DNA of 64,000 nt from Pelagibacteraceae bacterium (GCA_022763425.1 JALEGD010000001.1:758572-822571), one strand, 5' to 3'; shown: positions 41,424 through 51,650, counted from the first letter of the stretch. The notes: generated from the letters alone by a model not told the origin. Translations and numbers: made by a program.

Positions 41424-42159
41424 TTATGTTTGTGACAATAAAGTTTTTCATTCGAGAATAAAACCATTCAAAAATTATTTCTCTTACAATATTTGCTCAG
41501 TTATTTTTGATCTAAAAAAAATTAATAAACTTAAAAACCTTAAATTTTTATCGATAAATAAATTTAATATTTTCAGTATTAATTTGAGAGATTACGGCAA
41601 CTATGACCAAAAACTTTACGAATTTTTAATAAAAATGATAAATAAGAAATACAAGAAAAATAAAGATTACAATATTTACCTATTAACATCTCCAAAATTT
41701 TTAGGCTATATATTTAATCCAATTTCAATTTATTTTGTCGTTTACAAAAAAAAAATTGAATTTGTAATATATGAAGTAAGAAACACCCATGGAGAAAAGC
41801 ATATGTATTTTAAAAAAATACGAAATAATAAAAATATAACACATTATATAAATAAAAAACTTTATGTTTCACCTTTTTTAAAAATGGATTTGAAATATTT
41901 TTTTAAATTAAATATTCATAAAAAAAAAATTAAAATATTAATCGACGCTTATAAAAATAATGAAATTCTTAAAACTGGAATGTTTTTAAAAAATTATAAT
42001 TTAAATGACAAAAATTTGTTAAATATTGCTTTAAAAAGACTGTTTTATGCTCAAAAAATTATTATTTTAATACATTATCAAGCTATTAAAATCTTGTTAA
42101 AAAAAGCTAAATTTAATTTTAAAAAAAGAATAGCTACTAATACCAATAGTTACTCATGA
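41413..42159 (+). CDS. DUF1365 family protein
   Basis: HSRIKPFKNYFSYNICSVIFDLKKI, YLLTSPKFLGYIFNPISIYFVV, EVRNTHGEKHMY. Confidence 0.9.
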   Translation: MLGNYVCDNKVFHSRIKPFKNYFSYNICSVIFDLKKINKLKNLKFLSINKFNIFSINLRDYGNYDQKLYEFLIKMINKKYKKNKDYNIYLLTSPKFLGYIFNPISIYFVVYKKKIEFVIYEVRNTHGEKHMYFKKIRNNKNITHYINKKLYVSPFLKMDLKYFFKLNIHKKKIKILIDAYKNNEILKTGMFLKNYNLNDKNLLNIALKRLFYAQKIIILIHYQAIKILLKKAKFNFKKRIATNTNSYS

Positions 42160-43313
42160 TCAGATTATTTAAAAATTTAGTTGATAAAGAGTTTAAAAAA
42201 ATTCTATGGGGAAAGGTAAAATTTAATTTTGATGATATTTTAGAAAAAATTTACTCAGGAAATAAAGGTAATCTTGAGTCTAACATCATTGTAAAGGACA
42301 AATCTCTATATAAAGATTTGGTTCTTAGGGGTGATTTAGGTTTTGCAGAAGGCTATATAGAAAATAAATGGGAAACATCAAATTTAAACTCTTTGCTCAA
42401 AATTTTATTAAAAAATCAACAACTTAAAAAAAACCGTTATACGCCAACTTTGTTTAACAAAATCCTGGAACAGGTAAATTTTATTTTTAAAAGCAATTCT
42501 ATTAAACAGGCAAAAAAAAATATTAGTTTTCATTACGACCTAGGTAATGATTTTTATAAAGAGTGGCTCGACGAAACAATGACCTACTCTTCTGCTTTAT
42601 TTAAAGGTAAAGACATCACACTAAAAGACGCTCAAATTCAAAAATATGACTCTATATGTGAAAATTTAAATATTAATGATGATGATAAAGTATGTGAAAT
42701 TGGTTGTGGTTGGGGTGGATTTATTAACAATTTAAAAAATTACAATCCAAATACTAAAATTGATGGCTATACAATAAGTAAAAATCAATATGATTTTGTA
42801 AATAACAATAATCACAATGTTTTTTTTACTGATTACAGAGAAATTAATAATAAATATTCAAATGTTGTTTCAATTGAAATGTTTGAGGCTGTTGGGCAAA
42901 AATATTGGAAAAAGTATTTTGAAAAACTTAATAATATTTTAAATTCAAAGGGGACTGCATGCTTGCAAATTATTACAATAAACGAAAATTCTTTTTCTAA
43001 ATATTTAAGGAATGTAGATTTTATACAAAAATATATATTCCCCGGAGGTATGTTGCCAACAAAAACTATTTTGGCAAAACTTTTTAAAAGTAATGGATTT
43101 CAAATATATCATAAAATTTCTTTTGGACATGATTACTCAAAAACACTTTTGGAATGGAAAAAAAATTTTAATAATTCGTGGATAAAACTTAAAAATTTAG
43201 GTTTTGATGATAAATTTAATCGTCTATGGAATTATTATTTAGATTACTGTGAAACAGGCTTTTCATTGGATCATACGGATGTTACACAATTTTATATAAA
43301 AAAAATTAACTAA
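42156..43313 (+). CDS. Cyclopropane-fatty-acyl-phospholipid synthase family SAM methyltransferase
   Basis: ISFHYDLGNDFYKEWLDETMTYSSALF, VCEIGCGWGGFINNL, FIQKYIFPGGMLPT. Confidence 0.92.
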   Translation: MIRLFKNLVDKEFKKILWGKVKFNFDDILEKIYSGNKGNLESNIIVKDKSLYKDLVLRGDLGFAEGYIENKWETSNLNSLLKILLKNQQLKKNRYTPTLFNKILEQVNFIFKSNSIKQAKKNISFHYDLGNDFYKEWLDETMTYSSALFKGKDITLKDAQIQKYDSICENLNINDDDKVCEIGCGWGGFINNLKNYNPNTKIDGYTISKNQYDFVNNNNHNVFFTDYREINNKYSNVVSIEMFEAVGQKYWKKYFEKLNNILNSKGTACLQIITINENSFSKYLRNVDFIQKYIFPGGMLPTKTILAKLFKSNGFQIYHKISFGHDYSKTLLEWKKNFNNSWIKLKNLGFDDKFNRLWNYYLDYCETGFSLDHTDVTQFYIKKIN

Positions 43314-44311
43314 TGAAAAATCACTCTGTAATAGATCTTATTGGAAATACACCATTAATTTATTTAAAAAAACCCTCAGAAATAAGTGGATGTAATATCT
43401 ACGGAAAAGCTGAATTTTTAAACCCTGGGCAATCTGTAAAAGACAGAGCAGCGCTATATATTATTAAAGACGCGCTAAAAAATAATAAATTAGAAAAAGG
43501 TGGTACCATTGTTGAGGGAACAGCTGGTAACACAGGGATTGGTATAGCAATGGTTGCAAACTTCTACGGTATAAATACAAAAATTGTAATTCCAAATACC
43601 CAGTCAGAGGAAAAAAAAGATGCACTTAGAAATTTAGGAGCAGAATTAATAGAGGTGGAGGCAGTGCCCTACTCGGATCCAAAAAATTATGTAAAATACT
43701 CAAAAAATGTAGCAGATGAACTATCTAAAAAAAATTCAAAAAAAGTATATTGGGCAAATCAATTTGATAACACGATTAATAAATTAGCTCACATAGAAAC
43801 TACGTCACAAGAAATATTAAAACAAACTGAAAATAAAGTAGATGCATTTACCTGCTCGGTTGGCACAGGAGGTACATTAGCAGGTACTGCTGAAGGTTTG
43901 AAGAAGTTTAATAAAAATATAATAACAGCTTTAAGTGATCCTTTGGGATCCTCTTTATATAATTTTTTAAAAAAAAATGAGTTATCAGCGACAGGATCTT
44001 CAATAACTGAAGGTATTGGTACATCAAGGATAACTGAAAATTTTAAGAATTCTTTGGTTGATGAAGCATTTCAAATAAACGATCAATATGCTCTAGATAT
44101 TATTTTTGACTTACTTAAAAATGAAGGTTTAAGCTTGGGTACGTCTTCTGGAATTAATGTTGCTGGTGCAATAGAACTTGGTAAAAAAATCGGTCCAAAT
44201 AAAAATATTGTTACAATATTATGTGATTATGGTTCAAGGTATGCATCAAAACTTTACAATAAAAAATTTTTAGAAAGTAAAGGTCTTAAGGCACCTAACT
44301 GGCTGAAATAA
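43313..44311 (+). CDS. cysK: Cysteine synthase
   Basis: IGNTPLIYLKKPSEISGCNIYGKAEFLNPGQSVKDRAA, EGTAGNTGIGIAMV, GTGGTLAGTAEGLK. Confidence 0.92.
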   Translation: MKNHSVIDLIGNTPLIYLKKPSEISGCNIYGKAEFLNPGQSVKDRAALYIIKDALKNNKLEKGGTIVEGTAGNTGIGIAMVANFYGINTKIVIPNTQSEEKKDALRNLGAELIEVEAVPYSDPKNYVKYSKNVADELSKKNSKKVYWANQFDNTINKLAHIETTSQEILKQTENKVDAFTCSVGTGGTLAGTAEGLKKFNKNIITALSDPLGSSLYNFLKKNELSATGSSITEGIGTSRITENFKNSLVDEAFQINDQYALDIIFDLLKNEGLSLGTSSGINVAGAIELGKKIGPNKNIVTILCDYGSRYASKLYNKKFLESKGLKAPNWLK

Positions 44312-44549
44312 ATTTTTGCTTTATCTCTTTTCTCAATCTGTAATTTTTTTTTAATTTCATCTCTTCTTTCATAGCCTCTGACTTAGACTTATATTTATTA
44401 GAGTAAATAACTTTCCATTTTCTGCCACGAGTAAATTTAGCACCCTTGCCACAATTATGAAGATTTAGTCTTTTGTTGAGATTATCTGTGTAGCCAACAT
44501 ATGTATGTTTATAATCATCTAAACTAATTAAAAGATACACATAAAACAT
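44295..44549 (-). CDS. Stand-alone GIY-YIG nuclease-superfamily protein
   Basis: MFYVYLLISLDDYKHTYVGYTDNLNKRLNLHNCGKGAKFTRGRKWKVIY. Confidence 0.9.
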   Translation of the reverse strand: MFYVYLLISLDDYKHTYVGYTDNLNKRLNLHNCGKGAKFTRGRKWKVIYSNKYKSKSEAMKEEMKLKKNYRLRKEIKQKFISAS

Positions 44550-44554
44550 TTGTA

Positions 44555-44631
44555 TGGCGCGCCCTCCGCGACTCGAACACGGGACCCACGGTTTAGAAAA
44601 CCGTTGCTCTATCCAGCTGAGCTAAGGGCGC
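44555..44631 (-). tRNA. tRNA-Arg (TCT)
   Basis: 77 nt on reverse strand, acceptor GCGCCCT/AGGGCGC, anticodon loop TTTCTAA, encoded CCA. Confidence 0.95.
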
Positions 44632-44674
44632 TTAAAAGTTTAATATAAAATTTTATCAAAACTTCAAACATTTT

Positions 44675-46075
44675 TTATTTTAAAAATCTATATTTTGCTA
44701 ATGCAATTATGCTTAACGGAGTGACTTTAGATAATATGAGCATAATACAAGTAAAAATTATTGTTAAATTAGAAAAATTAGTAAAATTTATGTCTTCTGA
44801 TACAAAAATATTTGAAGGCAACGTATTAAAAGTTAATAAAACGGCAGTTAAAAAACTGTCTTCAAACTTTATATTTTCTAATGTCAAAATAAAAGAATAA
44901 ATTACAAACATTAAAATATAAAAAAATAATAATAATGAACATGAATAAAAATCTTTCGACTTAATTTTTTCATTTGATTTAAAAATTGTAGAATTTACTA
45001 CTGCAGAAGGTGTCAAAAGCTTAATTAATTCAGAATAAATTTTATTAAATATTATTAATATCCTTGAAACTTTAAAACCTGATGTAGAAGATATTAAGCA
45101 ACCTCCCAAAAAAGAAGCTGATATTAATATAAAAACAAAATTATTACTATCACTGTTGGAAAGGTTTAAACCAGAATTAGATATAGAGGATGATAAAATA
45201 ACTAATAAATCTGAATAATGAATATTATTAGTAAAAAAAACTAAAGTAATAAAAAAAAATATATATGCTAATAAAAAGTATCTATCTTCATAAAAAGTAT
45301 ACGTATTATTTATTTTAAATAAACCTAAAATTAAAAAAATATTTAAAGAAGATAAAATTAATAAAAAAGAAATAATTAACTTATCACTATTTGATAAAAC
45401 TAAATCAGAAATATAAAAACCACCAGTAGAAATTATTGTTAATGATAAAGTAAATTTGTCTAATATTCTTAAATTAGTAAAGTTTAAAAAAAATAAAGAG
45501 ATTAAAAATAAAATTACAAAAGCATAACAAGTATTATTAAAAATGCTTTCAAAATTAATTGAAAAATAAACAGTTTCTTTTTTTTTCGTTATAAACTTAA
45601 TTGGGTAAAGATTTATTTCCTTATTTCCAAGTACAAGAATAATAGTAATTACAAAAAATATAGCACCCATTAATTGTGTGGAGGCCCTCCAAAGTAGCAA
45701 TGGAGAATCTAAAAAATTTAATTTTTCTATAAAAACAGATGCACCAAAAGATGTGAATCCTGAAAGCGTTTCAAAATAGGAATTTAAAAAATTTTCATAG
45801 CCACCCAACCAAAATGGTATTGAAACGATTAAGGGCAGAATAATCCAACCAAGAATAGTTAGGGAAATTAGGTTATATGATCTTAGATTTTCCTCATTAA
45901 ATTTAATCCTTTTAGATAAATAGAAAAATATCAAAGAAAAAATTAAAGTAATCAAATAAACATGAATATTAAGATTAAAATTAAAATATAAACAGTAAAT
46001 TAAATTAATTATGCTGAAAAAAACTATTAATAAATTTAATTTACCTAGAAAGTAAAGTATTGCCTTTATATTCAT
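44675..46075 (-). CDS. trkH: Trk potassium uptake protein TrkH
   Basis: FETLSGFTSFGASVF, LLLWRASTQLMGAIFFVI, SLTIISTGGFYISD, FLGGCLISSTSGFKVSRILI. Confidence 0.92.
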   Translation of the reverse strand: MNIKAILYFLGKLNLLIVFFSIINLIYCLYFNFNLNIHVYLITLIFSLIFFYLSKRIKFNEENLRSYNLISLTILGWIILPLIVSIPFWLGGYENFLNSYFETLSGFTSFGASVFIEKLNFLDSPLLLWRASTQLMGAIFFVITIILVLGNKEINLYPIKFITKKKETVYFSINFESIFNNTCYAFVILFLISLFFLNFTNLRILDKFTLSLTIISTGGFYISDLVLSNSDKLIISFLLILSSLNIFLILGLFKINNTYTFYEDRYFLLAYIFFFITLVFFTNNIHYSDLLVILSSSISNSGLNLSNSDSNNFVFILISASFLGGCLISSTSGFKVSRILIIFNKIYSELIKLLTPSAVVNSTIFKSNEKIKSKDFYSCSLLLFFYILMFVIYSFILTLENIKFEDSFLTAVLLTFNTLPSNIFVSEDINFTNFSNLTIIFTCIMLILSKVTPLSIIALAKYRFLK

Positions 46076-46083
46076 CTAAAATG

Positions 46084-47457
46084 TTAATAATATTCACTTA
46101 TACGAAATAATTGTTCAACTTTTTTAAGCTGACTTCTTGAAGACAAAAGAATAACCTTATCATTAAGTTTAAATTCAAATTTTTTATTTGGTACAATTAT
46201 ATTTTTTTCTCGTGCAATTAATCCAATTTTTATGCCTTCTGGTAAAGAAGATTTTTCAATAGATTTGTTAACCAACTCAGAATTCTCTAAAATTTTTGCC
46301 TCAATAATCTCGTATTCACCATCATCAAGGGTGAATACGCTATCAATCTTTCCTTTATGAACGTGTTTTAAAATTGTAGATACTGTTGTCATTCTTGGGT
46401 CTACAATATCATCAATTTTCAAAGATGATTGTAACAAACTATAATTGTGACTATTTGCAATTGCTATGACTCTTTTAATACCTTTCTTTTTGCATAACAA
46501 AGCACTCATTAAATTAACCTCATCATCATCGGTAATACATAAAACTGTATCAATTTCTTCAAGATTTACCTCTTTTAGGATGTTTTCATCTAAACCATCA
46601 CCCTTAATTACCATTGCTTCATTAAGTTCATTGGCAACATATTGAGCTCTTTCATCGTTTTTTTCTATTATTTTAATCCTTGGATTGCTTGGGAGGTCTT
46701 CTAAAGATTTTGCAAGATCAAGACCTATATTACCGGCTCCTATAATTAATATTTTGTCAGAAATTTTTTCATTCTTACCAAAAACATTCATGGTTCTCTC
46801 AACTTGACTTGAGTCAGTTAAAATAAAAGCTTTATCATTTTCAGTTAAAATATCTTTCTTTTTTAATATTATAAATTTATCTTCTCTCTGAACTCCAACT
46901 ACATTAGCGTTTAAGTCAGAAAAAGACTCGGTAAGCTTTTGCAAAGGTGTATTAACCAATGGACATTTGTTATCGATATTTATTTCAATCAGTCTTATTG
47001 AATCATTTGCAAACGGAAAACTGTCTATTGCGCCTGGAGCTTCGATTTTTCTTAAAAGAGATTTAGCTACCTCGAACTCTGGAGATATAATTGTATCTAT
47101 TGGTAAATGGTTCTTGCTAAATAAATTGCTATAAGTTGGGTTCAAAAATTCTTTTGATCTTATTCTTGCAATTTTTCTAGAAACATTAAATAGAGAATGT
47201 GCTATTTGACAAACAATCATGTTAGTTTCATCATTTCTGGTTACTGCAATTATCATATCTGCATTTTTTGCTTCTGCTAATTCTAAAACACTTGGATAGG
47301 TGGCAATACCAACTATGCCCTTAGCATCCAAATTATCATTTATTTTTTGAATATCGGCACTAGCTTTATCAATTACAGTTATAGAATGCCCTTGTTGGGA
47401 TAATTGGTTAGCAATTGAATAACCGACCTGGCCTGCGCCACAAATTATAATATTCAT
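46084..47457 (-). CDS. trkA: Trk potassium uptake regulator TrkA
   Basis: MNIIICGAGQVGYSIANQLSQQGHSITVID, two RCK-N and RCK-C domains. Confidence 0.94.
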   Translation of the reverse strand: MNIIICGAGQVGYSIANQLSQQGHSITVIDKASADIQKINDNLDAKGIVGIATYPSVLELAEAKNADMIIAVTRNDETNMIVCQIAHSLFNVSRKIARIRSKEFLNPTYSNLFSKNHLPIDTIISPEFEVAKSLLRKIEAPGAIDSFPFANDSIRLIEINIDNKCPLVNTPLQKLTESFSDLNANVVGVQREDKFIILKKKDILTENDKAFILTDSSQVERTMNVFGKNEKISDKILIIGAGNIGLDLAKSLEDLPSNPRIKIIEKNDERAQYVANELNEAMVIKGDGLDENILKEVNLEEIDTVLCITDDDEVNLMSALLCKKKGIKRVIAIANSHNYSLLQSSLKIDDIVDPRMTTVSTILKHVHKGKIDSVFTLDDGEYEIIEAKILENSELVNKSIEKSSLPEGIKIGLIAREKNIIVPNKKFEFKLNDKVILLSSRSQLKKVEQLFRISEYY

Positions 47458-47463
47458 TATTTT

Positions 47464-48804
47464 CTAGTATTTAATATTTAGTGATGACAGCTTTCTATGC
47501 AAGGCTGACCTTTCCATTCCGACTGATTTTGCTGTTTTTGAAACATTTCCATCATTTATTTTCAATTGCTTTATTAAATATTCTCTTTCAAAATTATCTC
47601 TTGCTTCTTTTAATGTTAAATCTGATTTTGATGAATTTATTTTATCAACTTTTAAATTAGAATTAAAATAATTATATACTAATTTTTCTATTTTATCTAC
47701 ATTATCTTGACCTAAAATTACTACTCTTTCAACCAAGTTTCTTAATTCCCTAATATTTCCTGGCCAATTATAATCATAAAATAAATCAATATTTTTAATT
47801 TTATTTTTATAATCATAATTTTCGCCTTTAAATTTTTTAAAGAAATAATTGATTAGTAATGGTATATCAGTTGATCTTTCAATAAGCGGTGGCAAGTAAA
47901 AATAAATAACATTTAATCTGTGGAACAAGTCCTCTCGAAAACTACCATCTATTGTATTCTGTTTTAAATTTTCAGATGAAGAAGCAATAACTCTGAAATT
48001 TGATTTTACAATTAGTGTATCATTTAGCCTTTTAAACCTTTGGTCAGTAATCACTCTTAATAATTTATTTTGAGCGTCAAGTGGTAATTCGTTTATATTA
48101 TCAATATATAAAGTGCCATTATTTGCTTTTTCCAAGTGACCTTTGATAACAGTGCCCTCTTTAACTATTCCAAATATATTTTCTTCAAAATTTTTAGAAT
48201 TTATTCTAGAAGAATCTAAGATTACAAAATCAAAATCACTTCTTTTAGAACTTTTATGTATCTCTCTTGCTAATAATTCTTTACCACTACCGCTAGGTCC
48301 TTCAATTAAAATTCTACCATCAGAATTTGCAATTTTATTTATCTCTTCTTTAATTTTTAAAATTTCTTTTGATTGGCCAATTAATTCAAAAGATTTAAAA
48401 ATATTTTCTTGTAAATTTTGTTTAGAAGTTGATAGCTCAGAAAACTCAATTCCCCTTTTGATAAAATTTAATAATCTATCTTGATTAAAAGGTTTTTCTA
48501 AAAATTCAAAAGCTCCATCTTTGACAGAATTTACTGCAATTTGAATATTTACATGGCCTGACATCATGATAACTGGGATATCTTTATTTTTTTTTTTAAT
48601 TTGACTTAGTAAATACAATCCATCTCTAGATTTTTCATCTAAAAGAACATCTAATAATGCAAGATCGAAATGATCATTAATGATTATATTCTCAGCTTCT
48701 TTGATGGTTCCAGCAGAAACTACATTATATTGATTTTCAGTTAAGATTTCATTTAAAATGAACCTTATATCTTTTTCATCATCAACTATTAATATTTTTT
48801 TCAT
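47464..48804 (-). CDS. ntrX: NtrX-type response regulator (NtrC family) with degenerate AAA+ domain
   Basis: Receiver ILIVDDEKDIRFIL, Walker A GPSGSGKE, C-terminal Fis-like HTH GNVSKTAKSVGMERSALHRKLSSL. Confidence 0.9.
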   Translation of the reverse strand: MKKILIVDDEKDIRFILNEILTENQYNVVSAGTIKEAENIIINDHFDLALLDVLLDEKSRDGLYLLSQIKKKNKDIPVIMMSGHVNIQIAVNSVKDGAFEFLEKPFNQDRLLNFIKRGIEFSELSTSKQNLQENIFKSFELIGQSKEILKIKEEINKIANSDGRILIEGPSGSGKELLAREIHKSSKRSDFDFVILDSSRINSKNFEENIFGIVKEGTVIKGHLEKANNGTLYIDNINELPLDAQNKLLRVITDQRFKRLNDTLIVKSNFRVIASSSENLKQNTIDGSFREDLFHRLNVIYFYLPPLIERSTDIPLLINYFFKKFKGENYDYKNKIKNIDLFYDYNWPGNIRELRNLVERVVILGQDNVDKIEKLVYNYFNSNLKVDKINSSKSDLTLKEARDNFEREYLIKQLKINDGNVSKTAKSVGMERSALHRKLSSLNIKY

Positions 48805-50551
48805 TTAATTTTGGAAGTGTAATTGTTACAAATGCCCCTTCTTGATCATTTCTATTATCATAAAAAATTTGTCCATTATGCTCGTGTATAATTTTTGACA
48901 CTATTGACAAACCCAATCCGCTTCCATTTTTTTTTGTTGTGAAATAAGGCTCATCCTGCTTATTATTACCAGAGTCTTTAAAACCTACCCCATTATCAAA
49001 AATTGTAACTAAAAAATAATTTCTATCTTCAGATAAATTGGTAATTATTTCTCCATTAGAATTTTTTTCCTCGATAGACTCTACTGAATTTTTATAAATA
49101 TTTATCATCACTCTACTAATTTGATTTTTATCACAAAAAATATCACCATTTTTAATTGTATTGTTGATTACAAATTTAATCTTTTCGTAGTTTAATCTAT
49201 ATGTTTCTGAAGTATCTAAAATAATTTTTGTTAAATTATTTTTTTCAAAAACTGGCTTTGGCATTCTTGCGAAGTCGGAAAAGTTATTTACCAGTTCTGA
49301 AATAGCATTAATTTGGTTATCAATTATTAAAAGGTGTTTTTTTGAATTATCATCATTAATAATTTTAGATTTAATTCTATCTAACGACAATTGAATAGGT
49401 GTTAATGGATTTCTAATTTCATGAGCTAATTTTCTTGCAATGACTTGCCAAGCTTCAAAACGTCCAGATAAAATATTTTTTTGTTTTTGTTTTTTTATCT
49501 GAGAAACCATATCGCTAAAAATTAAATTTAAATTTTGAAAATCTTCATTTTTTGATTTTTCTAAACTTATATTATAATTACCCTCTCCTACACTTTTAGC
49601 TGCTTTAAATAAATTATTGAGAGGTTTCGTTGTTTTTGCAGCAAAATTAATTCCAAAAATTGCAGACATCAATACAAGTAAAAGAGTGAAAATTATATAA
49701 ATTGCAAAAAAGGTAATTTGTATTTTAAAGGTATTATTTTTGACTTGATAATAATATGTTGATGCATCACCAGTCTCTTTTAAAAATGAATTAATTTTTG
49801 CATCAACATTCTGAAATGAATATAAATATAAATTCTTGTAATTATTTAATTTTATTAATGCGTATGTTTTCTTTTCTACTGCATTTGAAATAATTAATGG
49901 TTTTCCGTTACTTGCTTGTAACAACATATTTTTAGATGGAGAAATATAATTGTTATTTGGCGTTTCAATTAGCTTTCCATTTTTGTCAATTAAAAATATA
50001 TTTTCAACATCTCTAAAATTTAATTGAAATATTAAGTAATTTTTTAATTTTTTGCTATCAGATAAAAGTATTTTCTTATTTCTGTTCAAGTCATTAGCTA
50101 TAAGTTTTAAATCTTTAACAATTGATTTTTGATAATCATTTAAATAATTGACAGCTATATTTCTCGAATTGTTAACTAAGGATAAAATTTTTTGATCAAA
50201 CCAATTTTGAATACCATAATTAAATATAATAATTGAAAAAATTGCAATTAACAAAGAAGGTAATGAAGATATAAGCAAAAAAGACAAAACTAAGTTTTTG
50301 CTAGTTTCTCCACCTAATTCTTTTGATTTTTTTTTCTGATAGTTTTTGTAAACTTTAACTGTAATAGAAATTATTAAAACTAATAATAAAAATAAATTTA
50401 AAATTAATAGAATTTCAACATTAAACTGACTTAATCTAAAATATCCAGTTCCAATAAATGTTTGAAGTGAGACAAAACCCAATGCAATTGATGCTAAAAA
50501 TAAAGTTGATAAAAAATATGTATTCGATAATAAATTTAATATATACTTCAT
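48782..50551 (-). CDS. ntrY: NtrY-type sensor histidine kinase
   Basis: HAMP-like region, RKLAHEIRNPLTPIQLSLDRI (H box), GVGFKDSG, GSGLGLSIVSKIIHEHNG. Confidence 0.93.
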   Translation of the reverse strand: MKYILNLLSNTYFLSTLFLASIALGFVSLQTFIGTGYFRLSQFNVEILLILNLFLLLVLIISITVKVYKNYQKKKSKELGGETSKNLVLSFLLISSLPSLLIAIFSIIIFNYGIQNWFDQKILSLVNNSRNIAVNYLNDYQKSIVKDLKLIANDLNRNKKILLSDSKKLKNYLIFQLNFRDVENIFLIDKNGKLIETPNNNYISPSKNMLLQASNGKPLIISNAVEKKTYALIKLNNYKNLYLYSFQNVDAKINSFLKETGDASTYYYQVKNNTFKIQITFFAIYIIFTLLLVLMSAIFGINFAAKTTKPLNNLFKAAKSVGEGNYNISLEKSKNEDFQNLNLIFSDMVSQIKKQKQKNILSGRFEAWQVIARKLAHEIRNPLTPIQLSLDRIKSKIINDDNSKKHLLIIDNQINAISELVNNFSDFARMPKPVFEKNNLTKIILDTSETYRLNYEKIKFVINNTIKNGDIFCDKNQISRVMINIYKNSVESIEEKNSNGEIITNLSEDRNYFLVTIFDNGVGFKDSGNNKQDEPYFTTKKNGSGLGLSIVSKIIHEHNGQIFYDNRNDQEGAFVTITLPKLNEKNINS

Positions 50552-51650
50552 GAATTTAGCAGTAATTATATTGGCCGCGGGGAACAGCTCTAGATTTAAA
50601 AGTAATATTCCTAAACAATTTCATTTTTATAAAAAAGATATCCTCATAAACCATAGTATAAAAAAATTTGATGAAATCAAAGAAGTTAAGCAAATCCATG
50701 TTGGTATAAATAAGAAATATCAAAAAAAATACAGCGCAATTATAAAAAAAACTAAAAAAGTTATTTTTTTTAATGGAGGGGAACATAGATGTGACTCCGT
50801 TAAAAATGGTCTTAAAAAGATTAAAAATAGTTACTCTCATGTTTTAATCCATGATGCAGCAAGAGCTGATGTATCAATTAAATTAATTAAAAAAATAATA
50901 AAACAATTAAAAAAAAATGATTGTGTTATACCAACTATTAAAAGCTCTGATACAACAATTTATAAAAATTCATATGTCAATAGAAATCAAATTAAATTGA
51001 TACAAACGCCCCAAGGTTTTAAATTAGATAAAATAAAAAAATTTCACAAAAAAAATATAGATAAAAAAATTACTGATGATTCAGTTTTATTTTACATTAA
51101 CCATGAAAAAATAAAAATAATAGATGGAGAGGAGCAAAATAAAAAAATAACTTATATTAAAGATTTAGGTTCAAAAGAAAAATTTTTTGGAATTGGATAT
51201 GATATTCATAAAATGTCACCAGGATATAATTTATATATTGGTGGTATAAAAATACCCTCAAGGTATGGTGCTATTGGTCATAGTGATGGGGACAGTCTTC
51301 TACACGCATTAATAGATAGTTTTATGGGTGCGGCTAGATTGGGTGATATTGGTACACTTTTTCCAAATAATAAAAAATACAAAAATATTAGATCGACCAA
51401 ATTATTAAGAGAAATTATAATAAAACTAAAAATGATTAATTTAAAAATCTCCTCTATTGATTTAAATATAATTTTGCAATCACCTAATTTAAAAAATTAT
51501 AAGGAAAAAATTAAAAAAAATATTTCCAAGCTTTGTTTTGTAAAACCAAATAAAATTAACATAAAAGCAAAAACAACAGATAAACTTGGAATAATCGGAA
51601 AAAATAAAGCACTGGCTTGTGAAGTAATTTCAGCACTAGAAAATGCTTAG
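50550..51650 (+). CDS. ispDF: Bifunctional IspD/IspF (MEP cytidylyltransferase / MECDP synthase)
   Basis: VIILAAGNSSRFKSNIPKQF; IGYDIHKMSPGYNLYIGGIKIPSRYGAIGHSDGDSLLHALIDSFMGAARLGDIGTLFP. Confidence 0.95.
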   Translation: MNLAVIILAAGNSSRFKSNIPKQFHFYKKDILINHSIKKFDEIKEVKQIHVGINKKYQKKYSAIIKKTKKVIFFNGGEHRCDSVKNGLKKIKNSYSHVLIHDAARADVSIKLIKKIIKQLKKNDCVIPTIKSSDTTIYKNSYVNRNQIKLIQTPQGFKLDKIKKFHKKNIDKKITDDSVLFYINHEKIKIIDGEEQNKKITYIKDLGSKEKFFGIGYDIHKMSPGYNLYIGGIKIPSRYGAIGHSDGDSLLHALIDSFMGAARLGDIGTLFPNNKKYKNIRSTKLLREIIIKLKMINLKISSIDLNIILQSPNLKNYKEKIKKNISKLCFVKPNKINIKAKTTDKLGIIGKNKALACEVISALENA

